Shown here: positions 21,665 to 32,338 of the stretch, in pieces
Layout: the number at the start of each line of letters is the position of its first letter
Numbering within the stretch: position 1 is the first letter of the stretch
Assembly: GCA_012267415.1 (NCBI GenBank)
Contig: JAAXGN010000084.1
Span: forward strand, 1 to 64,000
From: Candidatus Poribacteria bacterium
GTDB lineage: Bacteria; Poribacteria; WGA-4E; WGA-3G
DNA length: 64,000 bases
Direction of reading: 5' to 3'
Position numbers and translations under genes: made by a program
Notes under the pieces: model-generated
Databases searched by the model: none
Seen by the model: the letters and a program-made list of their open reading frames with translations, nothing else
What the model was told of the DNA's origin: nothing

Positions 21665-24600
21665 TTAGTCTTCAACGGCGTCCGAGAGTGGTTCTGCAAG
21701 TTCCTCAAGTTCAGGCAGTTCTTCTGGTTCTAAGTCTATGGTGGCATCGCTGGTTACATCAAGTTCGCGCCACTCAGAGAATCCTGTGCCTGCTGGTATG
21801 AGTCGTCCGAGGATTACATTTTCCTTCAAACCTCTTAGCATGTCAGTCTGTCCTTCAACGGCGGCATCCGAGAGTACTTTCCGCGTTTCTTGGAAACTTG
21901 CAGCGGAGATGAAACTTTCGGTACTTAGCGATGCTTTGCTAATACTTTGCAGGACAGGTTTGCCGGTTGCCGGTGTTCTTCCCTCTTCTTCAACCCGTCT
22001 ATTTTCAGCGTGGAATCTGTGTCGAGGCACCTCATCATTTGCATAAAACTCTGTATCACCGACGGTCAGGATACGTATCTTTTGAAGCATTTGTCGGACG
22101 ATAACTTCAACGTGCTTGTCGTTGATACTGTTTGTTTCATATACAGTCTGTACTTCATCAACGAGATATGTCCAGACAGCCTCTTCACCTTCTATTGAGT
22201 GCCCGTTGATGGTAGTCCTGCCGATGGCAAGGATGTCGTGTGGGTTTAGGTATCCATCTGTGAGGGGTTGCCCAGCTTCTACCTTGTCCCCATCGTCGAC
22301 CCGTCGTTTTTCATCCGGGATGGCATAGAGGCGACTCTTTGTTTGACCATCAACGATTCGGTATTGCGGTACACCAGCCTTCTGTCCGGTGAGTTGGACG
22401 ACTCCCTCAATTTCAGCGATTTCTGCTGCATCTTGCCGTTTGGGGGGACGTGCTTCAAACAGACCGGTCACTCTTGGGATACCGGCAACGATGTCAAGGT
22501 TTGTGGTTTTCTCGTGCAATTCAGCCAATGGCTGTTGTGCTTTCACCTTATCTCCCGGCTTGAGTGAACCGGAATAACCGTTGGGTATAAGGTGAGAAAC
22601 TTTTGCACCACTTGCGGTTTCTATATCGATTCTGAATCGTTCTTCCAGACCATCCACTTCTACACCTGGGTATTGTTCAAGAGCGGTTGCATATTCCCAA
22701 TCTTTTAATTCTTCTCCTATCTTAAGCGGACAACTTGGGTGTATAATCTTGGTAACCTCATAATTGTTCTTTGAAGTTAATGCAGATTTTTCCTTATACT
22801 CAACTTCATTTAGTATTTCGCCTACCTTAACATCAACTTCCTTTGAGATGACTTCTGTCACCTTGAATACCCTTTCGGTATCAAATCCCTTGTAGAGTCG
22901 TAGTGCGCGTTTGTATTCGGTTTCATCAATCTGCTGTCCGGGAGTAAGTTCACATTCATCATGATGCACTTCAAGGATATGATACACCAATTGTGTCTCA
23001 GGTGGTGGTGTATCCGTTTCTCTGTGCTGTTTGAGGAGTGCTTTGTGGTCCTTTTCAGTCATGATGTGCTCTTCTTCACTACCTTCGGAAGTATGAATAT
23101 ATAGTTTTTCATAGTCAAACCCTCTGTGGCTTCTTCTGTAACGACTCGATTCGGATTGTGTGATGAGTTCTCCGATAGCAACTGGGAAGTCGTCATGATG
23201 GATTGTAGCGATTCGGTAGAGTCGTTCCACCTCAAAAGCACTGTCATTTTTCATGACATTAACTTCAAAACCGGGATATGCTTTTGTGACCGCTTTTTTC
23301 TCATTTTCAGTGAGTAGTGTACCTGTCTCTAAACCACAGTCTGCATGATGTACAGCAGTGACTCGGAACTTGAGTCTATCCTCTGTTACACCGGGGAACT
23401 TATCCCGAAGTGTCTGTAAATTATCAACTTCAATGATATCCCCACGTTCTAGTGGACACTCAGGATGATTTACCTTCAAGACACGACAAATGGCGGGTGA
23501 AGGTCGTTTAACTTCAAAGGCTTTATTCTCTTCTTGTGCACGTTTGTATTCATTCGCTGTCAACTCTTGACCGAGTGTTAGGTCTACACCTTCACTCACT
23601 TCGGTTACTATATAAAACGGTTCACTGAGTTCCAGGTGGTATTGACTCTCTTCCTCTTGTGAGAGCAGATCGCCAACTTTAAATGGACAGTCGTCATGGG
23701 TTACCTCCTGAATTCGGTATCGCGGTGGAATGTCATCCTGCATCTTACTGTATTCTTCTTTATATTCAGTTTCGGTAAGTATGTCACCCGCTTTGGTTTG
23801 GTATACCCATTCACCGGCGAAGGGTCGAATTTCAGCACGCCATGTTTCTGCTTCACTTTCAGTCAATCGTTTTCCTTGCTTCAGCGAAGTACCTGGATGT
23901 TTCACGGTTTCCACACGATAGTGTGCTTCCGAGCATCGGAATAAGGAATATTTGTATGAAAGCATTTGGTATTCCTGTTCTGTAAGAGGTTGTCCTACGT
24001 TGAGTGGCGAATCTGTCCCTGTGTTTGCTTCAACTGCATCCGGATGGTTTACTGCTGTAATTTGGTATGAGATAGGTTCTACCTCAAATCCAGGGAATTT
24101 CTCAAGGTATTCCTGATACTGTTTTTCGGTGAGGAATTCATCAGGTTGCAGCTTACATTTGGGATGCTGCACTGTTATGACCTTGTATTTTGGTTGATCA
24201 AGGTGTTCAGCAACCTGTTGTGCGATCCAGAGTCCACTTTCTTCTCTGACAGTTCTGCCGGGAATATAATCACGGAATTGGACTGTTCCTGTCTCTTTAG
24301 CGAGGATTTTACGTGCGAGTCGTTCACTCATATCTTCAACGACGCCACCCGTATGGAATGTCCGCATCGTTAACTGTGTGCCGGGTTCACCGATGGATTG
24401 TGCAGCGATAATACCGATAGCTTCACCGACATTGACGCGGTGTCCTGTTGTTAGGTCAGCACCGTAGCACATTGCACATGCGCCTTTCTCTGCTTCACAC
24501 GTAAGTATGGAGCGGACACGCACGCTGGGGACTTCTGTTTGCTCAATCGCCTGTGCCATTTGTGGTGTAATCAACGTATTACTTTCCGCCATTGTCTCCT

Positions 24601-27289
24601 TAGTTTCTGGATGGACGACAGGTTCAACTGTAACACGGCCACTAATCTTGAAACTGATGGAGCCGGCATCTGTTGTGAACTTCAGGATGCCGTGGGTTGT
24701 TTCGCAATCCTCTTCTGTAATCATGACATCTTGTGCAACATCAACGAGTTTCCGCGTAAGGTATCCTGATGCGGCAGTTTTCATTGCGGTATCAACCAAC
24801 CCCTTACGTGACCCGTAGGTTGAGGTGAAGTAGTCAAGTACATCCAATCCTTCCCGATAGGAGGATTGAATGGGGGTGGATAAAATTTCACCGCTCTGCT
24901 TTGACTTTAAACCGACAATTGCACTGATCTGAATGAATGGATTTTTGCGAGCACGCGCGCCACTATCCGCCATCAGATGCACCGGACTGAAACCTTCTAC
25001 CTCTTCATCCTGTTCTATTAGATAGGTTTCGGTTTCAGGAAGCACATGAAAGAGCGTATCTTCTATTTTCGTAACGGTATCATACCATATCCGAATTTTC
25101 TCATTCTCTAATTCCTCAGCTTCAAGGTTTTTCTGCTTGTCTAGCTGTTCAATCTTTTTCCTTGCTTCATTGAGGATCTCGTTTTTTTCGGGTGGTATCA
25201 AGTAGTCTCGGATACCGGGGGAGATACCGCTGCGCGTTGCGTATTCAAAACTGAGTTTCTGCATGCGATCCAGCAGCGAGACAGTTTCTGCTGTCCCGAG
25301 TTCATTGAAACATCGTTTTACAAGTTGTGATAGTCTTCTACCGCGCGCTTCTTCATTAAAGAATGGCAATTCGAGTCCCGTTATTTCATCCTTCCAACTC
25401 AGTGACGAAGTGCCATTTATAAAGGGAAGCACTTCGTTGAATATCACGCGTCCGACGGTTGTAAGGATCGGTTCACGGTGTCCTTTAAAAAAGAGTAGCA
25501 CAGAATCGTGTAGTTTCAAGGTACCGCATCCGTGTGCATGTGTTATCTGGTCAAGAGACGTGAAGCGACGTTTCGCCCACGGTTCGTCTTCTAATGTTGC
25601 GAAAATATCTCTCTTCTTGCCATCTTCCGTTTCTTCTGCATACGCAGCATGAAGTAGTTCTGCCCTCTGTTGATGTTCTGGTAAAGCCTTTGTTAGGAAA
25701 CTTGCGCCTAAGACCATATCAAGCTCTGGGACTGTAATCGGTTCACCGTGTGAAGGTTTGAGAATGTTCCCACTGCTAAGTAGTAACATTTTAGCTTCTG
25801 TGCGTGCTTCAATAGAAAGTGGCACGTGAACTGCCATCTGGTCACCATCAAAATCCGCGTTGAATGCTTTACAGACGAGTGGTGGAATACGGATGGATTT
25901 ACCTTCAACGAGGACAGGCATAAACGCTTGAATGCCGAGTCGGTGGAGTGTCGGTGGACGATTGAGTAGAACGGGATGATCAGCGATAACTTCCTCCAAC
26001 GCTTCCCAGACAGGAGAATCAGGTGTTGTGTTTTCGGTCATGTGTTTACCGCGTTTGATGGTCTGGACATGTCCGGCTGCCAAGAGTTTTTCAATAATGA
26101 AAGGTTTGTAAAGTTCAACCGCCATCAATTTCGGCAAACCACACTGATGCAGTTCAAGTTCGGGTCCAACGACGATGACACTTCTACCGGAATAATCAAC
26201 GCGTTTTCCGAGTAGGTTCTGACGGAATCGTCCGACTTTGCCTCTAAGAATATCAGATAAGGATTTGAGCGCGCGTTTACCTGGACCGGTGACCTGTCGT
26301 CCATGTCTACCGTTGTCCAGAAATGCGTCGACAGATTCCTGAAGCATCCGTTTTTCATTTCTGAGGATAACTTCAGGAGACCTCAGGTCAATAAGTTTCT
26401 GTAAGCGGTTGTTGCGGTTAATGACGCGACGATACAGATCGTTGAGGTCACTTGTTGCGAATCTACCACCTTCCAAAGAGACCAGAGGACGTAGGTCAGG
26501 ACTGATAACAGGTAAAACATCAAGTATCATCCATTCAGGTTGCATCTGTGTTTTATTGAACCCAGCCACCATCCTGAGTTGCTTTGACAGTTTCATTTTC
26601 TTTTGTCGGCTTGATGTTGCTTCTAGTTCTTCAGTCAGTTTTTCCACATCATCAGGGAGACTTATTTTTCGTAGCAGTTGTTGAATTGCCTCTGCTCCTG
26701 TTCCCGCTTTGAATGCGCCTGGATGCTCTTGCATCTTACTGATCACTTCTGTCTCGGTGAGAATGTCTTTCTCATTCAACCCACAACTTTCATCGGTGAC
26801 TTCTATTACGATAAACGCTTCAAAATAGAGGACCCGTTCGACTTGACGTGATGCCAGTTCAAGGAACGTCCCAATACGGGATGGGATTCCTTTAAAAAAC
26901 CAGATATGGGAGACGGGGGTTGCGAGTCTGATGTAACCGAGTCGTTCACGTCGGACTTGTGATTTCGTTACTTCAACACCACACTGATCACAGATAAGTC
27001 CTTTGTGTTTAATCCGCTTGTATTTCCCGCAACTGCATTCAAAGTCTTTCTGTGGTCCGAATGTCGCTTCACAGAATAGTCCTTGGTGTTCGGGACGAAA
27101 ACTTCGGTAGTTAATCGTTTCCGCTTTTTTGATTTCTCCACAGTCGCATGTATCTTTTTCGGGGCATGACCATGTGCCGCTTGCGGGATTCCTATTCTTA
27201 CAGGATGTCCGTTTTGCCCAATCTCTAATCTGTTCAGGTGAGGCGATGCTGATAGATATACGATTGAATTGCTGTTCATTGTCTGCCAT
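21665..27289 (-). CDS. rpoC: DNA-directed RNA polymerase subunit beta', with very large trigger-loop insertion
   Basis: CSCGKYKRIKHKGLICDQCGVEV, NADFDGDQMAVHVPLS, VNVGEAIGIIAAQSIGEPGTQLTMRTFHTGG, GIPRVTGLFEARPPK; 1874 aa. Confidence 0.97.
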   Translation of the reverse strand: MADNEQQFNRISISIASPEQIRDWAKRTSCKNRNPASGTWSCPEKDTCDCGEIKKAETINYRSFRPEHQGLFCEATFGPQKDFECSCGKYKRIKHKGLICDQCGVEVTKSQVRRERLGYIRLATPVSHIWFFKGIPSRIGTFLELASRQVERVLYFEAFIVIEVTDESCGLNEKDILTETEVISKMQEHPGAFKAGTGAEAIQQLLRKISLPDDVEKLTEELEATSSRQKKMKLSKQLRMVAGFNKTQMQPEWMILDVLPVISPDLRPLVSLEGGRFATSDLNDLYRRVINRNNRLQKLIDLRSPEVILRNEKRMLQESVDAFLDNGRHGRQVTGPGKRALKSLSDILRGKVGRFRQNLLGKRVDYSGRSVIVVGPELELHQCGLPKLMAVELYKPFIIEKLLAAGHVQTIKRGKHMTENTTPDSPVWEALEEVIADHPVLLNRPPTLHRLGIQAFMPVLVEGKSIRIPPLVCKAFNADFDGDQMAVHVPLSIEARTEAKMLLLSSGNILKPSHGEPITVPELDMVLGASFLTKALPEHQQRAELLHAAYAEETEDGKKRDIFATLEDEPWAKRRFTSLDQITHAHGCGTLKLHDSVLLFFKGHREPILTTVGRVIFNEVLPFINGTSSLSWKDEITGLELPFFNEEARGRRLSQLVKRCFNELGTAETVSLLDRMQKLSFEYATRSGISPGIRDYLIPPEKNEILNEARKKIEQLDKQKNLEAEELENEKIRIWYDTVTKIEDTLFHVLPETETYLIEQDEEVEGFSPVHLMADSGARARKNPFIQISAIVGLKSKQSGEILSTPIQSSYREGLDVLDYFTSTYGSRKGLVDTAMKTAASGYLTRKLVDVAQDVMITEEDCETTHGILKFTTDAGSISFKISGRVTVEPVVHPETKETMAESNTLITPQMAQAIEQTEVPSVRVRSILTCEAEKGACAMCYGADLTTGHRVNVGEAIGIIAAQSIGEPGTQLTMRTFHTGGVVEDMSERLARKILAKETGTVQFRDYIPGRTVREESGLWIAQQVAEHLDQPKYKVITVQHPKCKLQPDEFLTEKQYQEYLEKFPGFEVEPISYQITAVNHPDAVEANTGTDSPLNVGQPLTEQEYQMLSYKYSLFRCSEAHYRVETVKHPGTSLKQGKRLTESEAETWRAEIRPFAGEWVYQTKAGDILTETEYKEEYSKMQDDIPPRYRIQEVTHDDCPFKVGDLLSQEEESQYHLELSEPFYIVTEVSEGVDLTLGQELTANEYKRAQEENKAFEVKRPSPAICRVLKVNHPECPLERGDIIEVDNLQTLRDKFPGVTEDRLKFRVTAVHHADCGLETGTLLTENEKKAVTKAYPGFEVNVMKNDSAFEVERLYRIATIHHDDFPVAIGELITQSESSRYRRSHRGFDYEKLYIHTSEGSEEEHIMTEKDHKALLKQHRETDTPPPETQLVYHILEVHHDECELTPGQQIDETEYKRALRLYKGFDTERVFKVTEVISKEVDVKVGEILNEVEYKEKSALTSKNNYEVTKIIHPSCPLKIGEELKDWEYATALEQYPGVEVDGLEERFRIDIETASGAKVSHLIPNGYSGSLKPGDKVKAQQPLAELHEKTTNLDIVAGIPRVTGLFEARPPKRQDAAEIAEIEGVVQLTGQKAGVPQYRIVDGQTKSRLYAIPDEKRRVDDGDKVEAGQPLTDGYLNPHDILAIGRTTINGHSIEGEEAVWTYLVDEVQTVYETNSINDKHVEVIVRQMLQKIRILTVGDTEFYANDEVPRHRFHAENRRVEEEGRTPATGKPVLQSISKASLSTESFISAASFQETRKVLSDAAVEGQTDMLRGLKENVILGRLIPAGTGFSEWRELDVTSDATIDLEPEELPELEELAEPLSDAVED

Positions 27290-27326
27290 TATTTTGCTCC
27301 TTTAATGATTGTAGATAGGCTGATAA

Positions 27327-30300
27327 CTATTCGGAATCGTCTGTGTTCCATGCCAGTTTCAGCGGTGGTTCTTCATCTATGGGTTCTACTGTTTCCACTG
27401 TGTGCAAAAGCGGGAATCCGATGTCGTGTAGTCCTTGCTGTGCTGAATCGACATCTGAGGGATCTCCTTCAGTGAGTTCAACATTTAGACCGAGGCTCTG
27501 TAGTTCTCTGACGAGTACGTTGAAGGATTCAGGTGTTCCTGGTTTCAATGGACTTTGTCCCTTCACAATAGATTCGTATATTTTGGTTCTACCCTTGACA
27601 TCATCGGATTTGATTGTTAACATTTCTTGAAGTGTATGTGCTGTGCCGTAAGCTTCAAGTGCCCATACTTCCATCTCTCCGAGTCGTTGTCCGCCGTGTT
27701 GTGCTTTACCCCCAAGTGGTTGCTGTGTGACTAAGGAGTATGGACCTGTAGAACGTGCGTGCATTTTATCTGCGACGAGGTGGTTCAGTTTAAGGAAATA
27801 GACATATCCTACAGTGACCTCTTGTCCGAACGGATCCCCCGTGCGTCCATCATAGAGGACACTTTTCCCGGTCTTCTTGACGTTATCGGGTAATGTTGTA
27901 TCATCTAACATATCAAAGATCTCTTTCTCCGTCGCACCGTCAAATACAGGTGATGCGATGTGCAATCCGTGTTCCTTGCAAGCCAAGCCTAAATGGATTT
28001 CAAGGATTTGACCAACGTTCATACGAGATGGTACACCGAGCGGATTTAGGACGATATCGACCGGGGTTCCATCGGGTAGATATGGCATATCTTCTTCGGG
28101 TAGAATTTTTGCCACGACACCTTTGTTTCCGTAACGTCCTGCCATTTTATCTCCGATTGAGATAGGACGTCGACTTGCTACATAAACTTTCACGAGTTTC
28201 AAGACACCTGGTTTGAGTTCTTCGCCAGCATCAAGTTTCTCCAGTGCTTCATCTTTCTCCCTTGTATAATCTGTGATGCGACCAGAGGCGATTTCTTGAA
28301 GGCTCTTAATGTAGCTCATGGCTGCATCATCGGTAATTTGAAGCGATTCAAGTTGATCTTGTGAGAGTGTTTCCAGATATTCTCGGGTCAACACATCTCC
28401 TGCTTTTAGCTGCTCAGGTGCATCAGTGCTGTCTCCGTCTGCGGTGTCTTTATCGCTTTTGAAGGTTGTGGGATATACGAGTTCTTTGTTAGCCAATGTT
28501 TCCCGCAATTCTTCAGTCAACCGTTCGGACACCTGTTCTCGCTGTTCAAGCCATTTCTGCTCAATTTGTTTTCGTAGTGAGTCTTGTCGCCATGCGGTTT
28601 TTTCACTATCAGGTGTCGCTTGTCGAGAGAATACCTTAACATCAATGACAACGCCTTCTACGCCGGGTCGGGTATAAGCGGAAGCGTCCTTCACCTCTTT
28701 AACCTTTTCACCGAAAATAGCGCGAAGTAGTTTTTCTTCGGGTCCATATTCGCTTTCTCCTTTCGGTGAGATTTTTCCGACGAGGATACTGCCCGTTCCG
28801 ACAACACTCCCGACTCGGATGATACCTTCATCATCAAGTTGTGAAAGACTTCGTGCGGACATGTTTGGAATATCCTTTGTGATCTCCTCATCTCCCATTT
28901 TTGTTTGCCTTGCTGTGACTTCAAACTCTTCAATATGAATTGAGGTGAATGTATCATGCTTGATAAGCGATTCGCTGATGAGTATGGAGTCTTCAAAGTT
29001 ATGTCCACCCCAGGGCATATATGCACAGAGTATATTTCTGCCGAGCGCGAGTTCTCCGCCTTCTGTGGCTGTTCCATCTGCGATGACATCACCCGCGTCA
29101 ACGACATCTCCGATATTTACGCGTGGACGTTGATGTATGCATGTCCCGCTGTTGCTGCGTTTGAAGTTTTTCAATTTGTAGACATCGTATCCCATTTCAC
29201 TGAATCCGTGTTCACCTTCTTCAAGGTAGAGTGCTTGTCCTGTACGGATTAGGATTTCTTCTGCGTCAACACTGGATACGACACCACCTCTCTGTGCAAC
29301 GACCATTGCATTTGCATCGCGTGCGGCGCGATGTTCCATACCTGTGCCAACCCATGGTGCTTCGGGTCTGACCAATGGGACTGCTTGTCGTTGGTGGTTT
29401 GCTCCCATGAGTGCTCGGTTAGCGTCTTCGTGTTCTAAGAATGGCACGAGTGAAGCGGACACACCCACGATCTGTTGTGGTGCAATACCGATATATTCAA
29501 TTTCATTCAGATCGCGTTCAAGAACTTCTTCACCTTTACGACTCCGTAGTGTTTTAGGTTTATCGTTTGACTTGATAGCATCTGCAGGTGCGATGTGGTA
29601 TCTGTCCTCTGCATCCGCTGTTAGATATTCTACGTTTTTGGTTATCTTACCATTCCGTATTGCTCTATAGGGAGTTTCCAAGAATCCGTAAGGATTAACA
29701 CGAGCAAATGTTGCTAAGGAGACGATAAGACCGATTGAGGGACCTTCAGGTGTTTCTAACGGACAAACGCGTCCATAGTGTGTCCGATGGACATCGCGCA
29801 CCGCTGCAGTTGCCCGGTCACGATGGAGTCCCCCCGGACCAATTGCTGAGATACGACGTTTGTGTGTGAGTTCATCTAAAGGGTTGATCTGTTGCATGAA
29901 TTGGGAGAGTTGGTTGGAACCGAAAAACTCTCGGAGTGCCATCATCAAAGGTTTTGGATTAACCACATTTTTGGGATTCTTCAACTGTGAATCTGTCGTC
30001 GTACTGAGTTTTTCACGTGCTGCCCGACGTATCTGAAGCAGTGCAATCCGGAACTGATTTTCCAGAAGTTCTCCGATGACACGTACCCGTCGATTACCGA
30101 GATGGTCTAAATCATCAACGTCTTTAAGTCCATTTCGGATGTCCATGAGATGTTGCAGGGTAGCAGCAATATCCTCTTTTCGGAGTGTCCGCATATCTTC
30201 TGATGGCATCTCACCGGATTCATCAAGATAGACAGGCATGTCACCGAATTTTGAGTTGCATTTGTATCGTCCCACAGTGCCTAAATCGTATCGTGCGCCG

Positions 30301-31415
30301 TCAAAAAAGAGTCGTTCCAGACTTGCCAGGGCACCTTCGCGTGTTGGGGAGTCACCGGGGCGCAGGTTGCGAAAGATCTCAATCAACGCTCCTTCTTTCA
30401 GTGTACCGCCACTATAAGCTTTTACGGTATCACGGGAAAGTGTGTTACGCAAATATCGAAGTTTCTGTTCATCCGAGTCTACCAATACTTCAACTTCTGT
30501 GACCTTTGCATCTGTGAGTCTGTCATATTCTAACTCAGACAGTTTTGTGTTTGCTTCAAGGAGCACTTCACCCGTTTCTTGATTGACGATGTTTTTCGCG
30601 ATGACTCGTCCGACAACATCCTGTTCCAACGGAATAGTTTCAGTACGACTGAAGAGTTTTAGGATTTCCTCATCTGTTTCCCAACCGAGTGCGCGTAAGA
30701 GGACGGTTGCTAATATTTTCTTTTTCCGATCTAATCGGACATGGATGCAGTCTTTTGAGTCGAATTCAAACTCTATCCATGCCCCTCTATAAGGGATAAT
30801 TTGTCCTGTAGGGAGTTTCTGTGTACTTGTTGCGTGTGACTTGTCAAGGAAAATCACGCCAGGCGATCTCTGCAACTGGTTGACTATGACCCGTTCGGAC
30901 CCGTTGATAATAAACGTGCCATTTTCAGTCATGAGAGGGATGTCACCAAGATAGACATCAGATTCTGTGATGTCTAAAACGCGTGTTTGTTCTGTGTCAT
31001 CATCTTTTTCTCGTTCAACACACATAAGCCGTGCTTGTAGCCGCATCTGATAGTTGAGTCCACGGGATTCACAGTCAGACAGATCGTGTGTTGGTGCGCT
31101 AAGTGTGTAACTGACGAATTCGAGACTTGTAGTTTCTTTAAAGTCATAAATCGGAAAAACTTCCTCAAACAGAGCCTGAAGTCCTTTTGACTCTCGCTGT
31201 TCACCATCTTCAATATCCCGTTGCATAAATGCTGCATAGGATTTTTTTTGAGTCTCAATTAAGTCTGGCAGATCAAGAACTGAGGGGGTTTTTGCAAAGG
31301 ATTTACGTTCTCTTATTGCTGCTGAATTCCTCTTATTTTTATCATTACTTTTTATTTTTTTTGGCATAAGATTATTCACCTTGCGCGGGTCGCTGATGGG
31401 TTGAAGGTTTTGCAA
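27327..31415 (-). CDS. rpoB: DNA-directed RNA polymerase subunit beta
   Basis: RRISAIGPGGLHRDRA, LETPEGPSIGLI, GGKAQHGGQRLGEMEVWALEAYG; true start may be slightly internal (MPKKIKSND). Confidence 0.97.
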   Translation of the reverse strand: MQNLQPISDPRKVNNLMPKKIKSNDKNKRNSAAIRERKSFAKTPSVLDLPDLIETQKKSYAAFMQRDIEDGEQRESKGLQALFEEVFPIYDFKETTSLEFVSYTLSAPTHDLSDCESRGLNYQMRLQARLMCVEREKDDDTEQTRVLDITESDVYLGDIPLMTENGTFIINGSERVIVNQLQRSPGVIFLDKSHATSTQKLPTGQIIPYRGAWIEFEFDSKDCIHVRLDRKKKILATVLLRALGWETDEEILKLFSRTETIPLEQDVVGRVIAKNIVNQETGEVLLEANTKLSELEYDRLTDAKVTEVEVLVDSDEQKLRYLRNTLSRDTVKAYSGGTLKEGALIEIFRNLRPGDSPTREGALASLERLFFDGARYDLGTVGRYKCNSKFGDMPVYLDESGEMPSEDMRTLRKEDIAATLQHLMDIRNGLKDVDDLDHLGNRRVRVIGELLENQFRIALLQIRRAAREKLSTTTDSQLKNPKNVVNPKPLMMALREFFGSNQLSQFMQQINPLDELTHKRRISAIGPGGLHRDRATAAVRDVHRTHYGRVCPLETPEGPSIGLIVSLATFARVNPYGFLETPYRAIRNGKITKNVEYLTADAEDRYHIAPADAIKSNDKPKTLRSRKGEEVLERDLNEIEYIGIAPQQIVGVSASLVPFLEHEDANRALMGANHQRQAVPLVRPEAPWVGTGMEHRAARDANAMVVAQRGGVVSSVDAEEILIRTGQALYLEEGEHGFSEMGYDVYKLKNFKRSNSGTCIHQRPRVNIGDVVDAGDVIADGTATEGGELALGRNILCAYMPWGGHNFEDSILISESLIKHDTFTSIHIEEFEVTARQTKMGDEEITKDIPNMSARSLSQLDDEGIIRVGSVVGTGSILVGKISPKGESEYGPEEKLLRAIFGEKVKEVKDASAYTRPGVEGVVIDVKVFSRQATPDSEKTAWRQDSLRKQIEQKWLEQREQVSERLTEELRETLANKELVYPTTFKSDKDTADGDSTDAPEQLKAGDVLTREYLETLSQDQLESLQITDDAAMSYIKSLQEIASGRITDYTREKDEALEKLDAGEELKPGVLKLVKVYVASRRPISIGDKMAGRYGNKGVVAKILPEEDMPYLPDGTPVDIVLNPLGVPSRMNVGQILEIHLGLACKEHGLHIASPVFDGATEKEIFDMLDDTTLPDNVKKTGKSVLYDGRTGDPFGQEVTVGYVYFLKLNHLVADKMHARSTGPYSLVTQQPLGGKAQHGGQRLGEMEVWALEAYGTAHTLQEMLTIKSDDVKGRTKIYESIVKGQSPLKPGTPESFNVLVRELQSLGLNVELTEGDPSDVDSAQQGLHDIGFPLLHTVETVEPIDEEPPLKLAWNTDDSE

Positions 31416-31798
31416 ATAGACTGCTATGACCGAGTCGTTAAATAGAAAGATAGTTTCAATTAGTCGGGGAGTGGACGCAAATAACCCGCTTGCACGACAC
31501 CGTATTTTATGAGGTGTAGCAAGTGGGAAGCGCGACTAATTTGGGTGCTACACTGAACTTCCATGAACACCTTTTATTTAATGCAAAAACATTTGCCTAT
31601 TTCTTGAAGAAGTTATATACTTCATTAAAGCGAAAAAACAACATAACGTACACTTTTATAACTTCATACCTTTATAACTTCTTGGCGTAACGTAGAATTA
31701 TACATCAAGTTTCATAAGAATGTCAAGGAAAAATGCATATTTTTTGTAAATTTCCCAAATTATTTGTAGTTAATTTGTAGTCGGTATATTTTCACCTT

Positions 31799-32338
31799 AT
31801 GAAGACATTATTAGAGCAATTTCCTGTCAAAGCAATTATCGGTGTTTTAGCAGCGGAACCGTCTATTCTGCCAACTGTCTATCAGGAATTGTCTGAACAC
31901 TTGGGTACTATTGACTTTACCAGTGAACTTTTGACTTTTGATAGCACAGATTACTACGAAACTGAAATGGGGAAAGACCTTAAAAGACAGTTTATCAGTT
32001 TTGAGAAATTGATTGATGCGGGAACTTTATCAGATAAGAAACTATTGACGAACCGAGTGGAACAGCACTATGCGCGTGAAGGCACCTCACAACGTCGTGT
32101 GAATTTAGATGTAGGTTATGTCTGTTTGGCAAAGCTGGTGCTTGCATCTACCAAGGACCACGCGCATCGCATCTATCTGCGGGATGGTATCTATGCTGAA
32201 ATGACACTCCGTTACTATCATAAAACTTTTCAACCGTGGGAATGGACGTATCCGGATTATCGTTCTCCTACCTACATTGCAATTTTCAATCATATCCGGA
32301 TGATCTATAAAGAGCAAATTCAAGAAAGAATGTGCTGA
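31799..32338 (+). CDS. DUF4416 family protein
   Basis: VKAIIGVLAAEPSILP...FTSELLTFDSTDYYETEMGKDLKRQFISFEKLI...REGTSQRRVNLDVGYV pattern. Confidence 0.8.
   Translation: MKTLLEQFPVKAIIGVLAAEPSILPTVYQELSEHLGTIDFTSELLTFDSTDYYETEMGKDLKRQFISFEKLIDAGTLSDKKLLTNRVEQHYAREGTSQRRVNLDVGYVCLAKLVLASTKDHAHRIYLRDGIYAEMTLRYYHKTFQPWEWTYPDYRSPTYIAIFNHIRMIYKEQIQERMC

Noticed and set aside
21665-27289. Many plus-strand ORFs within rpoC/rpoB
   Set aside because: Antisense shadows of highly conserved genes.
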